This document shows positions 33,644-42,049 of a stretch of 64,000 nt of DNA, piece by piece. Within the stretch, counting starts at the first letter, position 1. The number at the start of each line of letters is the position of its first letter. Made by a program: the position numbers and the translations under genes. The stretch comes from CAVQND01 sp049518415. GTDB lineage: Bacteria; Verrucomicrobiota; Verrucomicrobiia; Limisphaerales; UBA8199. Location of the stretch: the NCBI GenBank assembly GCA_049518415.1, contig JBEKRX010000030.1:3890-67889 (forward strand). The letters run 5' to 3'. The notes below the pieces were generated by a model. The model made no database searches and was not told the origin of the DNA. It saw nothing but the letters and a program-made list of their open reading frames with translations.

Positions 33644-34909
33644 TTAGTCCGGGGAGATGAGCTTTTCCCAGAGCTTGTCATTGAGCAGGACCTTGTGGAG
33701 GAACTCCTGCTCCTGCTGCGGGGTGAGCGCCTGGGCGGGATGAGTCGGCAAGCGCAAGGTGAAGGTCGTGCCGTGGCCCGGTTCACTGCGGGCTTGGATG
33801 CGCCCGCCGTGATGGTGGACGATGAAATAGCAGGCCATAAGGTGGATGCCATATTCCAGCGGGCTGTCGTTGCGGACCAGAAAGGGGTCGAAAACCAACC
33901 GCACGGCCTCATCGGGCAGACCCGGGCCGTTGTCGCTGACCTGCACCTGGATTTCCTGGTTTTCCGCCGGGGCGGGTTCGAGGCAGGTGGCCGAGCAGAT
34001 GATGCGGCTGCCCGTGGGCAGGCTGACCCCTTCGTCCCTCAACAACAATTCAAAGAGCCGGTAAAACTTCGGTTTGTCCACGTGCAGGGCCGGGAGTGAA
34101 TCGGGGATGCGGTTTTCGACGGTGATCTGCTTTGCGGCCAAGGCGTCGCCGAGCAGCGCGACCGTGTCGGCCACCACGGTGTGCAATTGGACGCAGTCGC
34201 CGAATTCGAAGGCGGGTCTTTCGGAAGCGGTCCAGAGGTCCTTGAGCAAGGTGTTGATCCGGGCGATCTGGCCCTGGACATTCTGGTAATACTCCTTCCA
34301 GAAACCCGGGTTGCGCAGCTCGTTCAAGTCCCGCTTTTCCTCGGCCATTTTGGCGGGCGCCAGGTCGAGGAAGGTCTTCACGGCCACCAGGGAGTTGCGG
34401 ATGTGATGGCTCAGGCCGGCGGCCAGCAGGCCCAGGCTCACAATCCGATCGGCGATCAGCATGTTGCGCAAGACGGAGAGCTTTTCCTGCAACAACTGGT
34501 CGCGCTCGCGCTGGACGATGAAGAACTCGAGGCTGCGTTTGAGGGTGTTTTCCAGTTGGGGCGGGTCCCAGGGTTTGGTGACGTACTTGTAGATGGCGCC
34601 GGTGTTGACGGCGGCAATGGCGGCCTCCATGTCGGCGTAAGCGGTGACCAGCAGGCGAATGATGCGGGGGCGGAGTTGGCGGGCGCGTTCCAGCAGCCAG
34701 ACGCCTTTCTCGCCCGGCATGCGCTGGTCGGTCATCAGGAGGCCGATCTCATCCTTGTGTTGTTCGAGCAGCTTGAGGCCGTCCTGGGCGTTGGTGGCGG
34801 TGAGAATGCGGAACTGGTCTCCGAAGGCCAGGGTGAAGTACTTCAACGACATCTCCTCGTCATCCACGTAAAGGATGGCGAAGTTCCGGTAATCGTAAAG
34901 GTGGTCCAT
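33644..34909 (-). CDS. phcR: PhcR-like receiver/histidine kinase protein
   Basis: 421 residues, REC then kinase. The receiver has the acidic pair and phosphosite (LYVDDEEMSLKYF, LLMTDQRMPGEKG) and KPW. The kinase has the H-box GLSHHIRNSLVAVKTFLDLA, and HATPase G-boxes DNGPGLPDEAVR and GYGIH-like LEYGIHLMACYF. The opening MDHLYDYRNFAILYVDDEE and the stretch IYKYVTKPWDPPQLENTLKR are what I recall of PhcR from the Ralstonia phcBSRQ quorum-sensing operon. The ATG at 34909 lies 8 nt after the stop of the membrane kinase, so the genes form an operon. The identification with PhcR is from memory of the family and order, not from a search. Confidence 0.8.
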   Translation of the reverse strand: MDHLYDYRNFAILYVDDEEMSLKYFTLAFGDQFRILTATNAQDGLKLLEQHKDEIGLLMTDQRMPGEKGVWLLERARQLRPRIIRLLVTAYADMEAAIAAVNTGAIYKYVTKPWDPPQLENTLKRSLEFFIVQRERDQLLQEKLSVLRNMLIADRIVSLGLLAAGLSHHIRNSLVAVKTFLDLAPAKMAEEKRDLNELRNPGFWKEYYQNVQGQIARINTLLKDLWTASERPAFEFGDCVQLHTVVADTVALLGDALAAKQITVENRIPDSLPALHVDKPKFYRLFELLLRDEGVSLPTGSRIICSATCLEPAPAENQEIQVQVSDNGPGLPDEAVRLVFDPFLVRNDSPLEYGIHLMACYFIVHHHGGRIQARSEPGHGTTFTLRLPTHPAQALTPQQEQEFLHKVLLNDKLWEKLISPD

Positions 34910-34917
34910 AGGCTCGG

Positions 34918-37587
34918 TTAGGCGTTGGCCGGGAATTCCAGGGCAAATTCACAGAAGCGGCCGGGCTCGGTGTTGACCGCGATGCGGCCCTGGCAGTCCT
35001 GGACGATGCGATAGCAGATGGTCAGCCCCAGGCCCATGCCCTGGCCGACGTCTTTGGTGGTGAAAAACGGGTCGAACACTTTGTCCAGGTGCTGGGGCGC
35101 GATGCCGGGGCCATTGTCGCGGACGATGAGGATGCTCTTGGCCGGCTCGGAGCGGCCCTCGATCCAGATGGTGGGCCGCTCGCCCGCGAAGGTCTTCTGC
35201 GGGAACGCGTCGAGGGAGTTCTGCAACAGGTTGACCAGCAGGTGAATGAGTTTGTTCTTGTTGGCCCGGATGGTTTGGCCCGCGGCCAGTTGCCGCTCGA
35301 TCAGGACTTTGTCCTTCCATTCATTGCTCAGCAGGCGCAGGGCGGCGGCGACGGCGTCCGCCACTTCCACCTGGTCGCGGCTCTCCACGTCCGGATGCGT
35401 GAACATTCTCAGATCGGAGACGATGTTCCTCACGCGCTTGAGGCCATCTTCGACATCCAGCAGGATGTCCTGGTATTCCTGCTGGAAAGGGGGCGCCAGG
35501 TCGCGGGTTCGCTTGCGGAGGGCGAACAAGCCGGTGGTGGCGAAATTGAGGGGATTATTGATTTCGTGGATAATGCCGGCGCTCATGCGGCCGAGGGAGG
35601 CCAGCTTTGCGGATTGCACCAGTTGGGTCTCGGTCTCTTTGAGTTGCTCGATGGTGGATTCGAGCACCTGGTTCTGCCGGGAAAGTTTGCGCTGGTACTG
35701 GCGCGACTCGACCAGGTTGCGGATGCGGACGTGCAATTCGGTGGTCGAGAAGGGCTTGGTCAGGAAATCGCTGGCGCCCGCCGACAAGGCGGCCAGCTTG
35801 GTCTCTTCATCCGCCCGCGCGGTGAGCAGGAGGACGGGAATGCCCTGGGTGGGGGTGCGCCCGCGCAGTTCACGGCAGGCCGCCAACCCGTCCTTCTCCG
35901 GCATCATCATGTCGAGCAGGATCAGGTCCGGCAAAAACTGGCCGGCCTTATCGACCGCCTGCTGACCGTCCACAGCCTCGAGGACCTGGTAATCCGGGCT
36001 CAATTGTGTGTTCAGAAAACGCAGCATGTCGGGCTCGTCGTCCGCCACCAGGATGACCGGCCGGCTGCCGTTGGGCGAGGTCTCCACGGGCCGCGCCGAA
36101 GGCGGCGAGGGCGTCAGGGCCGGGAACAACTCGGCGCGCCGGTACAAATCTGCCAGCCACTCGTTGGAAGTCGCGGCCGGCGCGCCGTCCGCCGCCGCCG
36201 GGGCAAGGTCCGCGGCGGGTTCCGGCTTGGGCGTTTGCCCCGGCCCGGCCGCCTGATAGGGCAAACGGACGGTGAAGGTGGCGCCTTGGCCTTCCTGGCT
36301 TTGGACGCTGACGCGGCCGCCCTGGAGTTCGACCAGTTCTTTGACCAGGGCCAGCCCGATGCCCGCCCCTCGGTACTTGCGCTTGGAGGAGCCGTCCGCC
36401 TGCCAGAAACGATCAAAGACGAACGGCAGGTTCTTCTCCGCAATGCCCACCCCGGTATCGGCCACCACCAGGACCAGTTCATCGCCTTGTCTTTCCGCGC
36501 GCAACTCGACCCGGCCGCCGGCGGGAGTGAACTTGAGGGCGTTAAAGACAAGGTTGAGCACGATTTTCTCGAGTTTGTCGCGGTCGGCCAGCACGCTGCC
36601 CAGGGCGGGGGCGGCGAAGGTCTCCAGCCGCAGGCGTTTGTCGTCGGCGACCTGGCGGGCGGCGCTGGCCAGGCCCTTGATGAACTGGGTGATTTCGAGC
36701 GGTTCGCGTTTGACCTCCATGCGGCCGGACTCGAGGCGGACCAGTTCGAGCAGGTCGTTGATGAGTTTGAGCAGCCGCATGCCGTTGGCGTGCATGGTGA
36801 GCAGGAGGTTGGTGGTCTCCGTGTCGAGGGGGAAGCGGCGGATGAGCGTCTCGAGGGGGGCCAGCAGCAGCGTAAGCGGGGTGCGGAGTTCATGGCTGAT
36901 ATTGGCAAAGAAGCGGCTCTTGATCTGGTCGAGTTCGAGCAGCTTGCGGTTGCTCTCCTCGAGCATCTGCCGGTTCTGGTCGAGCTCGAAGCGCAGGGCG
37001 AATTCACGAAAGCGGATTTCGTTGTAAAACCAGGTTCCGGTGAGAATGAACACGCCGGTAACAAACAGGAAGTACAGGTTATTGAAAAAAATCCCTCCGG
37101 GCGGCAACGGCAGAGGATGGAGCAGGCAGGCCGCCAGGTAGGTCAGCATCGAGAGCAGAAAAACCAGGATGCTGTCGACCAGCGTCCAACGGAGCAGAAT
37201 GGCCGCGCCGAGCATGACCAGGTTCAGCCCCGCGTAGTACGGGGAAGCGGCGCCCTCCGTCCGGTAGATCATCCAGGAGATGAACGACATCGGCAATAGT
37301 GCCACGAGCTGGCCCAAGACCCGATAGAATTTGAGATTGGGGCGGAAACTGAGCAAGGCCCAGATGCCTCCCAGCAGCAGCGAACAGAGCAGCCGGAGTT
37401 GGATGAACTCACCCAGCATGTCGTATTTCGCGTTGTGATAGACGAAATAATCCAGCGAGGCGCCCGCCGGCATGAAGATGAGAGCGAGGATGCACCCCAC
37501 CTTATAATTGCGCACCCGCACCTTCCGCTCGTAGTCCTGGAAGGCGGAGCGCAAGGCAGCCGGGTTTAACTTCGGTTCAGCCTGCAC
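34918..37587 (-). CDS. Membrane hybrid sensor kinase, PhcS-like position, with two kinase modules
   Basis: About 889 residues, most likely starting at the GTG at 37587, 11 nt inside the end of the methyltransferase gene; no ATG fits. Residues about 25-200 form six membrane helices without a large periplasmic domain, like CqsS/PhcS sensors of hydrophobic signals. Then a first kinase (H-box FFANISHELRTPLTLLLAPL, G-boxes DTGVGIAEKNLPFVFDRFW and GAGIGLALVKELVELQGG), a receiver (LVADDEPDMLRFL, LILLDMMMPEKDG, TKPFS), a coiled coil, and a second kinase (H-box MSAGIIHEINNPLNFATTGL, DNGPGIAPQHLDKVFDPFFT, GMGLGLTICYRI). The order kinase-receiver-kinase is uncommon. It is probably the sensor for the signal made by the PhcB-like enzyme. 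Confidence 0.88.
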   Translation of the reverse strand: MQAEPKLNPAALRSAFQDYERKVRVRNYKVGCILALIFMPAGASLDYFVYHNAKYDMLGEFIQLRLLCSLLLGGIWALLSFRPNLKFYRVLGQLVALLPMSFISWMIYRTEGAASPYYAGLNLVMLGAAILLRWTLVDSILVFLLSMLTYLAACLLHPLPLPPGGIFFNNLYFLFVTGVFILTGTWFYNEIRFREFALRFELDQNRQMLEESNRKLLELDQIKSRFFANISHELRTPLTLLLAPLETLIRRFPLDTETTNLLLTMHANGMRLLKLINDLLELVRLESGRMEVKREPLEITQFIKGLASAARQVADDKRLRLETFAAPALGSVLADRDKLEKIVLNLVFNALKFTPAGGRVELRAERQGDELVLVVADTGVGIAEKNLPFVFDRFWQADGSSKRKYRGAGIGLALVKELVELQGGRVSVQSQEGQGATFTVRLPYQAAGPGQTPKPEPAADLAPAAADGAPAATSNEWLADLYRRAELFPALTPSPPSARPVETSPNGSRPVILVADDEPDMLRFLNTQLSPDYQVLEAVDGQQAVDKAGQFLPDLILLDMMMPEKDGLAACRELRGRTPTQGIPVLLLTARADEETKLAALSAGASDFLTKPFSTTELHVRIRNLVESRQYQRKLSRQNQVLESTIEQLKETETQLVQSAKLASLGRMSAGIIHEINNPLNFATTGLFALRKRTRDLAPPFQQEYQDILLDVEDGLKRVRNIVSDLRMFTHPDVESRDQVEVADAVAAALRLLSNEWKDKVLIERQLAAGQTIRANKNKLIHLLVNLLQNSLDAFPQKTFAGERPTIWIEGRSEPAKSILIVRDNGPGIAPQHLDKVFDPFFTTKDVGQGMGLGLTICYRIVQDCQGRIAVNTEPGRFCEFALEFPANA

Positions 37588-39010
37588 GAGACGGTTTCCT
37601 GACTTCCAGGGCGATGTTGACCGCGTCGCCGATGGCCTGGACCGAAGCGGTGTCGGCCGGGGCGCGCTCGGGCGCCAACCGGGAGAGCTCGTCGGCGCTG
37701 CGGTAAACCAGGTGCCAATCGAGCACATACTCCATCCAGTTGCGAGACGGGTTGGTGGTGCTGACGTTGGTGCCGAGCAAAAGGCCGCCCGGGGCCAGAA
37801 GCTCGTAAAGGAAGCTCATCAGGCGTTTGCAGACCTGGTCCGACAGGTAGTCGAAGAGCCCGGCGCAATAGATTAGGTCGTACAGCGGGGGAGTGCTTGG
37901 CTTGCCCGCATCTTTGAGCAGGTGATGCACCGATTTTCTGATAGTCTGAATTCCCGTGGAACGGTGGTGAGCGGCCTTAAGGTCTTTCAGGACTTGGGCG
38001 GTGTAGGAAAGGGTTTCCTCGTTGAAATCCAGCAGGGTGAAGCGCGCCAGGTCGGCGAGTTCGTGTTGGGCCAGAAAATCCTGCATTTCCTTGGCGGGGC
38101 CGCAGCCGACGTTGAGAACGCGCAAAGTCCGGCCCTGGGCTGCGGCCCGCCTGGTCTCGTCAAGCAAGCGGCGGGTCAGGTAGGTGACGCGATTCCGATG
38201 GGCCACGACGGGCGGCGTGTCCAGGAAAATCCGGTTGACTAGCTTGGCAAACATGGAGGCGCCTTCGAACGGATCGCGGACCATCATGTTCACCATCTCA
38301 TAATCGCCCGCATAGCCCAAGGGCTTCTGGAAGGTGCGGTAGAGGAACGGGGAGCACAAAACCACCGGGTGGATCTGCCGTTTCATGTAGGCCCGGTGCG
38401 CGGAGCGCACGTCCGGCTCGAGTTGGTTGGCCAGAAGTTCGAACTTCTCCAGGAGCGGCGCCACCGCCGGCAGGATCGGACGTTCCAATTCGAGCAGGAC
38501 CTCCCGTTCCAATCTCAGACGGTCTCCCGCCGGTTGCGATCTCACCCCCAATTCCATCTGTTCCATCCACAGGCGCGCATCGAGGAAGAACATCTGCATG
38601 TCGGCCACGACCACTTTAAATTCGGACCGGACCCGAAAATTTTTGCCGCACTTCTCGAGGAACTGGGCAAAAGCTGCCTGGATCTTCGACCGGTTGTTCA
38701 CCAGGCCGGCCAAGGTCAGGTCGAGACAGGCCTCATCCAAGGTCACTTCGCAGACCAGGGCTGAACCGAACTGGATCAGATTGCTGACGACCGCACGGCC
38801 GGAGTAAATCAAGTGTCCGTGGAGGAGAATCTTGAAGCTCTGCAACACTTCGGACAGGCGCAGCACGGCCGACGGGCTATAGACCTGGAAAGCGGCCTGG
38901 AAACGGGTCAACTTGAGCAGGGTGGCGTGGAGTTCGACTCCCTGGGCGTTCTCGCAGGAGACAGAACTGTCCGGCATTTCGCGTTGCACCGTGTCAGTCG
39001 GCATAATCAT
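37577..39010 (-). CDS. phcB: PhcB-like methyltransferase (3-hydroxy fatty acid methyl ester signal synthase)
   Basis: About 477 residues. The N-terminal part has a PilZ-like pattern (VELHATLLKLTRFQAAFQVY, FKILLHGHLIYSGRAVVSNL, GSALVCEVTLDEACLDL). The middle reads PVVLCSPFLYRTFQKPLGYA and GDYEMVNMMVRDPFEGASMF. A class I SAM methyltransferase domain follows, with motif I VLNVGCGPAKEMQDFL, TLLDFNEETLSYT and YDLIYCAGLFDYLSD. This combination fits PhcB of Ralstonia, which makes 3-hydroxypalmitate or 3-hydroxymyristate methyl ester. ATGs at 39010 and 39004 are both possible. The next gene, a membrane kinase, overlaps its 3' end, giving the phcB-sensor-phcR order. The acyl chain used here is unknown. 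Confidence 0.85.
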   Translation of the reverse strand: MIMPTDTVQREMPDSSVSCENAQGVELHATLLKLTRFQAAFQVYSPSAVLRLSEVLQSFKILLHGHLIYSGRAVVSNLIQFGSALVCEVTLDEACLDLTLAGLVNNRSKIQAAFAQFLEKCGKNFRVRSEFKVVVADMQMFFLDARLWMEQMELGVRSQPAGDRLRLEREVLLELERPILPAVAPLLEKFELLANQLEPDVRSAHRAYMKRQIHPVVLCSPFLYRTFQKPLGYAGDYEMVNMMVRDPFEGASMFAKLVNRIFLDTPPVVAHRNRVTYLTRRLLDETRRAAAQGRTLRVLNVGCGPAKEMQDFLAQHELADLARFTLLDFNEETLSYTAQVLKDLKAAHHRSTGIQTIRKSVHHLLKDAGKPSTPPLYDLIYCAGLFDYLSDQVCKRLMSFLYELLAPGGLLLGTNVSTTNPSRNWMEYVLDWHLVYRSADELSRLAPERAPADTASVQAIGDAVNIALEVRKPSRAG

Positions 39011-39194
39011 TGCGTCATTCAGCCCCCGGATCTTGGGGGCAGACGGCCCGTTTGTCGACGCTCGTAGCGCGGACTTCCAGAGCCAGGCCCAGGCAACCGG
39101 GTTTCCTAACATTTTTCGTGCCAGGGACCACAATAGTCTTGCCAGGGAACGGTCCTGGCTTTATGAAGGGCGTGCCATTCAACACAGGGCAAAT

Positions 39195-39560
39195 ATGTTA
39201 AAATTCGTCTATTGTGTCCGCCGCCGCCCGGACCTCACGCCCGAGGCGTTTCGGAAATACTGGCTGGAAAACCACGGGCCGCTGGTGCGGAAGTACGCCA
39301 GCGCGATGCGCGCAAAGCGCTACGTCCAGAGCCATACGCTCGACACGCCGCTCAATGCCGCCGCCCAGCAGCCTCGCGGGACCAAGCCGCCGTACGACGG
39401 CCTGACCGAGCTTTGGTGGGATAGCGTGGAAGACCTGGCCCAGGCGCTCAATACCCCCGAGTGCCGGGAAGCCAACCGGGCATTGGCCGAAGACGAGGCC
39501 CGGTTCTGCGACCTGCCGAATTGCTCCGTGTTCTTCACCGAAGAGCACACGATTTTCTGA
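39195..39560 (+). CDS. EthD-domain protein
   Basis: 121 residues of the dimeric alpha/beta-barrel EthD family. It begins MLKFVYCVRRRPDLTPEAFR with KYWLENHGPLV, the usual start of the family, and ends ALAEDEARFCDLPNCSVFFT with EEHTIF. Some members are needed for ether or polyketide degradation; the specific role is unknown. The ATG at 39195 is divergent from phcB by about 185 bp, so the two promoters share that gap. A longer upstream frame has no conserved content. Confidence 0.9.
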   Translation: MLKFVYCVRRRPDLTPEAFRKYWLENHGPLVRKYASAMRAKRYVQSHTLDTPLNAAAQQPRGTKPPYDGLTELWWDSVEDLAQALNTPECREANRALAEDEARFCDLPNCSVFFTEEHTIF

Positions 39561-39736
39561 CCGGCCCCGGCACTGCCTGGGCGGGCGCATCCGGATGCTG
39601 TTTCAGCAGTGACGCAGGCGCGTACGGTCTGACTTGGGGGCTGTTGGCATCTGGTATGCTGCGCAATGACGGGCCTTTGTCGTTTCTCGCCCGAGGCAAG
39701 ACGCCCGCGGACCGAGCTACGTGTTGGCAAGTGACC

Positions 39737-40987
39737 ATGAAAAGACAGCGCTCCGTCTCAAAGAATGTCCGAGCGCAACCGGCGGCTCGCTGCGCTGGCC
39801 GCCCGGTGTGGCGGCAGCTCCTATGGCCGGCCGCACTCCTGGCGCTCAGCCCCTGCCAGGTCTCCGGCCTCGGCTCGCGAATCCCCAACCAGGACGCCAC
39901 CGCCATCGGCTGCGGCAATGCGTTCGTCGCTACGGCGGACAATCCCTCCGCCTTGTACTATAACCCGGCGGGCATCACGCAACTGGAAGGACAGCACTTC
40001 CAGGCCGGCTTGCTCTCCTACTTAAATATCGTGGCGGATTACCAGTCGCCGTCGGGGAAGCAATTTGAGAGCAAGTCTCAGACCATTGCCATTCCGCAGT
40101 TGGAGTACACCCTGTCCTTCAAAGACAAGCCTTTCTCGGTTGGCCTGGGCATTTATGCGCCCTTCGGGCTGGGCATGGAGTGGCCGGACAACGCGCCGTT
40201 TCGCAATGCCGGGCTGGAGGCGGAAGTGACTTATCTTACCGTTAACCCGGTGGTGGCCTGGCGGGCGCTGCCCTCGTTGTCTGTGGCTATCGGTCCCACG
40301 TTCAACTACTCGGAAGCGACCTTGCGCCAAGGTGTGCTGGTGTCTCCGTACCGGTTTAAATTCAAGGGCGATGATTGGGCTTATGGATTCACCGCCGGCA
40401 TCCTTTGGCAGCCCCATCCGAAGTGGTCTTTCGGCGCCAAGTATATGAGCGCCACCGCGATGGACTACGACGGCACCGCGTCCTTCGGCCCGGCGGGGGC
40501 GCCGCTGCCATCGCCCACGCATACCAAGACCCACCTGGAATACCCGCAGATTGCCGCCGGGGGCATCTCCTTCCGCCCCACGACCAACTGGAACTTCGAG
40601 GTGGATGTTGACTATACCGATTGGGATACGGTGAAGAATGCGGTGATCGGCGGCATTGGCACGCTCACGCTGAACTGGCGGTCAAGCTTCTTCTATGAGT
40701 TTGGCGTGACCCGACAACTGGGCAAGGGTTACTTCGTCAACGCGGGCTATTTCTTCAGCGAGGCCTCGACCCCGGACAAAAACTACACGCCGCTGGTGCC
40801 GGACACCGACCTCCATGTGGGCAGCCTGGGTTTCGGCCACCGGGGGCGACGGTGGGACTGGGCCTTGGCTGGCCAGCTTATCGGCGGCACTTACCGTACC
40901 GTTTCCGGCGCCGCTGACCCAACCGTCAACGGCCGCTACCGCCTCTTCACGCCCACGATTTCGCTTGCGGTCGGGTATCACTTCTAA
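39737..40987 (+). CDS. OmpP1/FadL-family outer membrane transporter
   Basis: About 416 residues. It starts at the ATG at 39737 with a basic, long signal peptide ending near CQVSGLG. The mature start GSRIPNQDATAIGCGNAFVA with TADNPSALYYNPAGITQLEG is the FadL hallmark (NPA in the hatch domain). Beta strands continue to the terminal SLAVGYHF, which ends in Phe as required for outer membrane insertion. FadL proteins import long-chain fatty acids or other hydrophobic compounds. Placed two genes from the PhcB-like operon, it could handle the hydrophobic signal, but that is speculation. Confidence 0.93.
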   Translation: MKRQRSVSKNVRAQPAARCAGRPVWRQLLWPAALLALSPCQVSGLGSRIPNQDATAIGCGNAFVATADNPSALYYNPAGITQLEGQHFQAGLLSYLNIVADYQSPSGKQFESKSQTIAIPQLEYTLSFKDKPFSVGLGIYAPFGLGMEWPDNAPFRNAGLEAEVTYLTVNPVVAWRALPSLSVAIGPTFNYSEATLRQGVLVSPYRFKFKGDDWAYGFTAGILWQPHPKWSFGAKYMSATAMDYDGTASFGPAGAPLPSPTHTKTHLEYPQIAAGGISFRPTTNWNFEVDVDYTDWDTVKNAVIGGIGTLTLNWRSSFFYEFGVTRQLGKGYFVNAGYFFSEASTPDKNYTPLVPDTDLHVGSLGFGHRGRRWDWALAGQLIGGTYRTVSGAADPTVNGRYRLFTPTISLAVGYHF

Positions 40988-41312
40988 GTCAAGACGCGGC
41001 GAACAACGGTCCCGGGATGGCCTCGGCAAATCTCTGCGGCGCCGGTCTCCGATCATTCTCCACGGGCAACCCCCGTCCTGTCGAGCCGGATTCGCTGGGC
41101 TGGAGGGTGATGGGGGCATCCGGACAGTGCGGTAGCGGCAGCCCTCCCTGGGTGCCAGTGAAGGCGGCCTCCGGCCGCCTGTTCCAGCCTCACCCCTGCC
41201 AATGCCCCCTCTCAAACCTCAAGGACTGGCGGCTGGCAGCCGCGCGGTCGCCACGGTCAGCTTGCCCGAAGGAGCGCCCTCAGTTCCACCATTCAAAGGC
41301 GAAGGAGGTTGG
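40988..41312. other. Intergenic region without gene
   Basis: About 325 bp between convergent FadL and TrmO genes. No gene or clear terminator seen. A stretch at 41114 (GGCATCCGGACAGTGCGG) weakly resembles a family A terminus. Confidence 0.4.
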
Positions 41313-41795
41313 CTAAGCGTGTTCATCAGTCTCAAAGCGGTTATCTGCCACGGCGGAGTTGCTCTGGCTATGACCGCACCAGCCTACCCGCTCTGTTTGG
41401 AACCAGTCAAACGCCGGGATATAAGGCTTGATGTCGAGCAGCGGGGTATTGTCCAGAACGTCCACCCCTTCCACGTCCAGACAATGGCCGGTGACTCCAA
41501 GCAACCGCACTACTGAGAGTCCAATGGGATTTGGACGGCAGGGAGCGCGAGTCGCAAATACCCCATGCGGGGTCGTATCCAGATAGGGAGTCACGATGAG
41601 TTGCGCAGGCTTGGCCCGGTCAAACCAGTATAGGAGCCAGATGCGGTCGAATCCGTCGAGGTCGCGCAGCCCCAGCGCATACTCAGGAAACACTTCAACC
41701 GTGCCCTTCACACCAACGGCACAAGCCGACTGGATTGGGGTTCCGGTCGCCTGCTGGTAGGACGAGTGAATGGTGCCAATGGGCTTCAGTTTCAT
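41313..41795 (-). CDS. trmO: tRNA (N6-threonylcarbamoyladenosine37-N6)-methyltransferase TrmO
   Basis: About 160 residues of the TrmO (TsaA/YaeB) beta-barrel family, which methylates t6A37 of tRNA. Landmarks are MKLKPIGTIHSSY, VEVFPEYALGLRDLDGFDRI, WLLYWFDRA, PHGVFATRAPCRPNPIGLSV and VRLLGV, DVLDNTPLLDIKPYIPAFD. All are typical, including the RxxxRPNPIG SAM-binding loop. It is the short form that lacks a C-terminal domain. The ATG at 41795 is preferred over a TTG four codons upstream. Confidence 0.93.
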   Translation of the reverse strand: MKLKPIGTIHSSYQQATGTPIQSACAVGVKGTVEVFPEYALGLRDLDGFDRIWLLYWFDRAKPAQLIVTPYLDTTPHGVFATRAPCRPNPIGLSVVRLLGVTGHCLDVEGVDVLDNTPLLDIKPYIPAFDWFQTERVGWCGHSQSNSAVADNRFETDEHA

Positions 41796-41916
41796 TGTCG
41801 AAATCAAGGTTCGCGGTTACGCGGCATCATGCAAGCCGGGCCAAAAGTTGTCCAGCATGAACCCAGAGCGCCAACCTGCGGACCCGTGCCGCCCGATTCT
41901 TCGCATCACCACACCG

Positions 41917-42020
41917 AATCGAAGAACAAATCGCCCCTGACGGGCCATCGCGGGCTGTTCATCACTCTAGGCGGATACACCGGGGACGCCAAGGAGTTAG
42001 GCAGCCGGCTTCAACGTTGA
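41917..42020 (+). pseudogene. Possible remnant of an Mrr-type restriction endonuclease
   Basis: A plus frame ends SPLTGHRGLFITLGGYTGDA then KELGSRLQR and a stop. GLFITLGGYTGDAKELG resembles the last catalytic strand of Mrr-like endonucleases (GxFxTxxxxTxDAxxLG). Nothing else of the domain is found upstream, so it would be a tail fragment. The match is short and made from memory. Confidence 0.35.
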
Positions 42021-42049
42021 AAGTGCGAATGGCGCTCATCTCCTGCGAA

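Noticed and set aside
35089..37299. Open frame of 736 codons on the plus strand
   Set aside because: Antisense shadow of the membrane hybrid kinase.
41110..41135. Possible fourth family A terminus (GGCATCCGGACAGTGCGG)
   Set aside because: Only a partial match to the terminus; no second end, palindrome or module follows.
41990..42003. GAGTTAGGC as an attC right box
   Set aside because: It has no paired inner boxes or left half and falls in a frame that better fits an Mrr-like tail.
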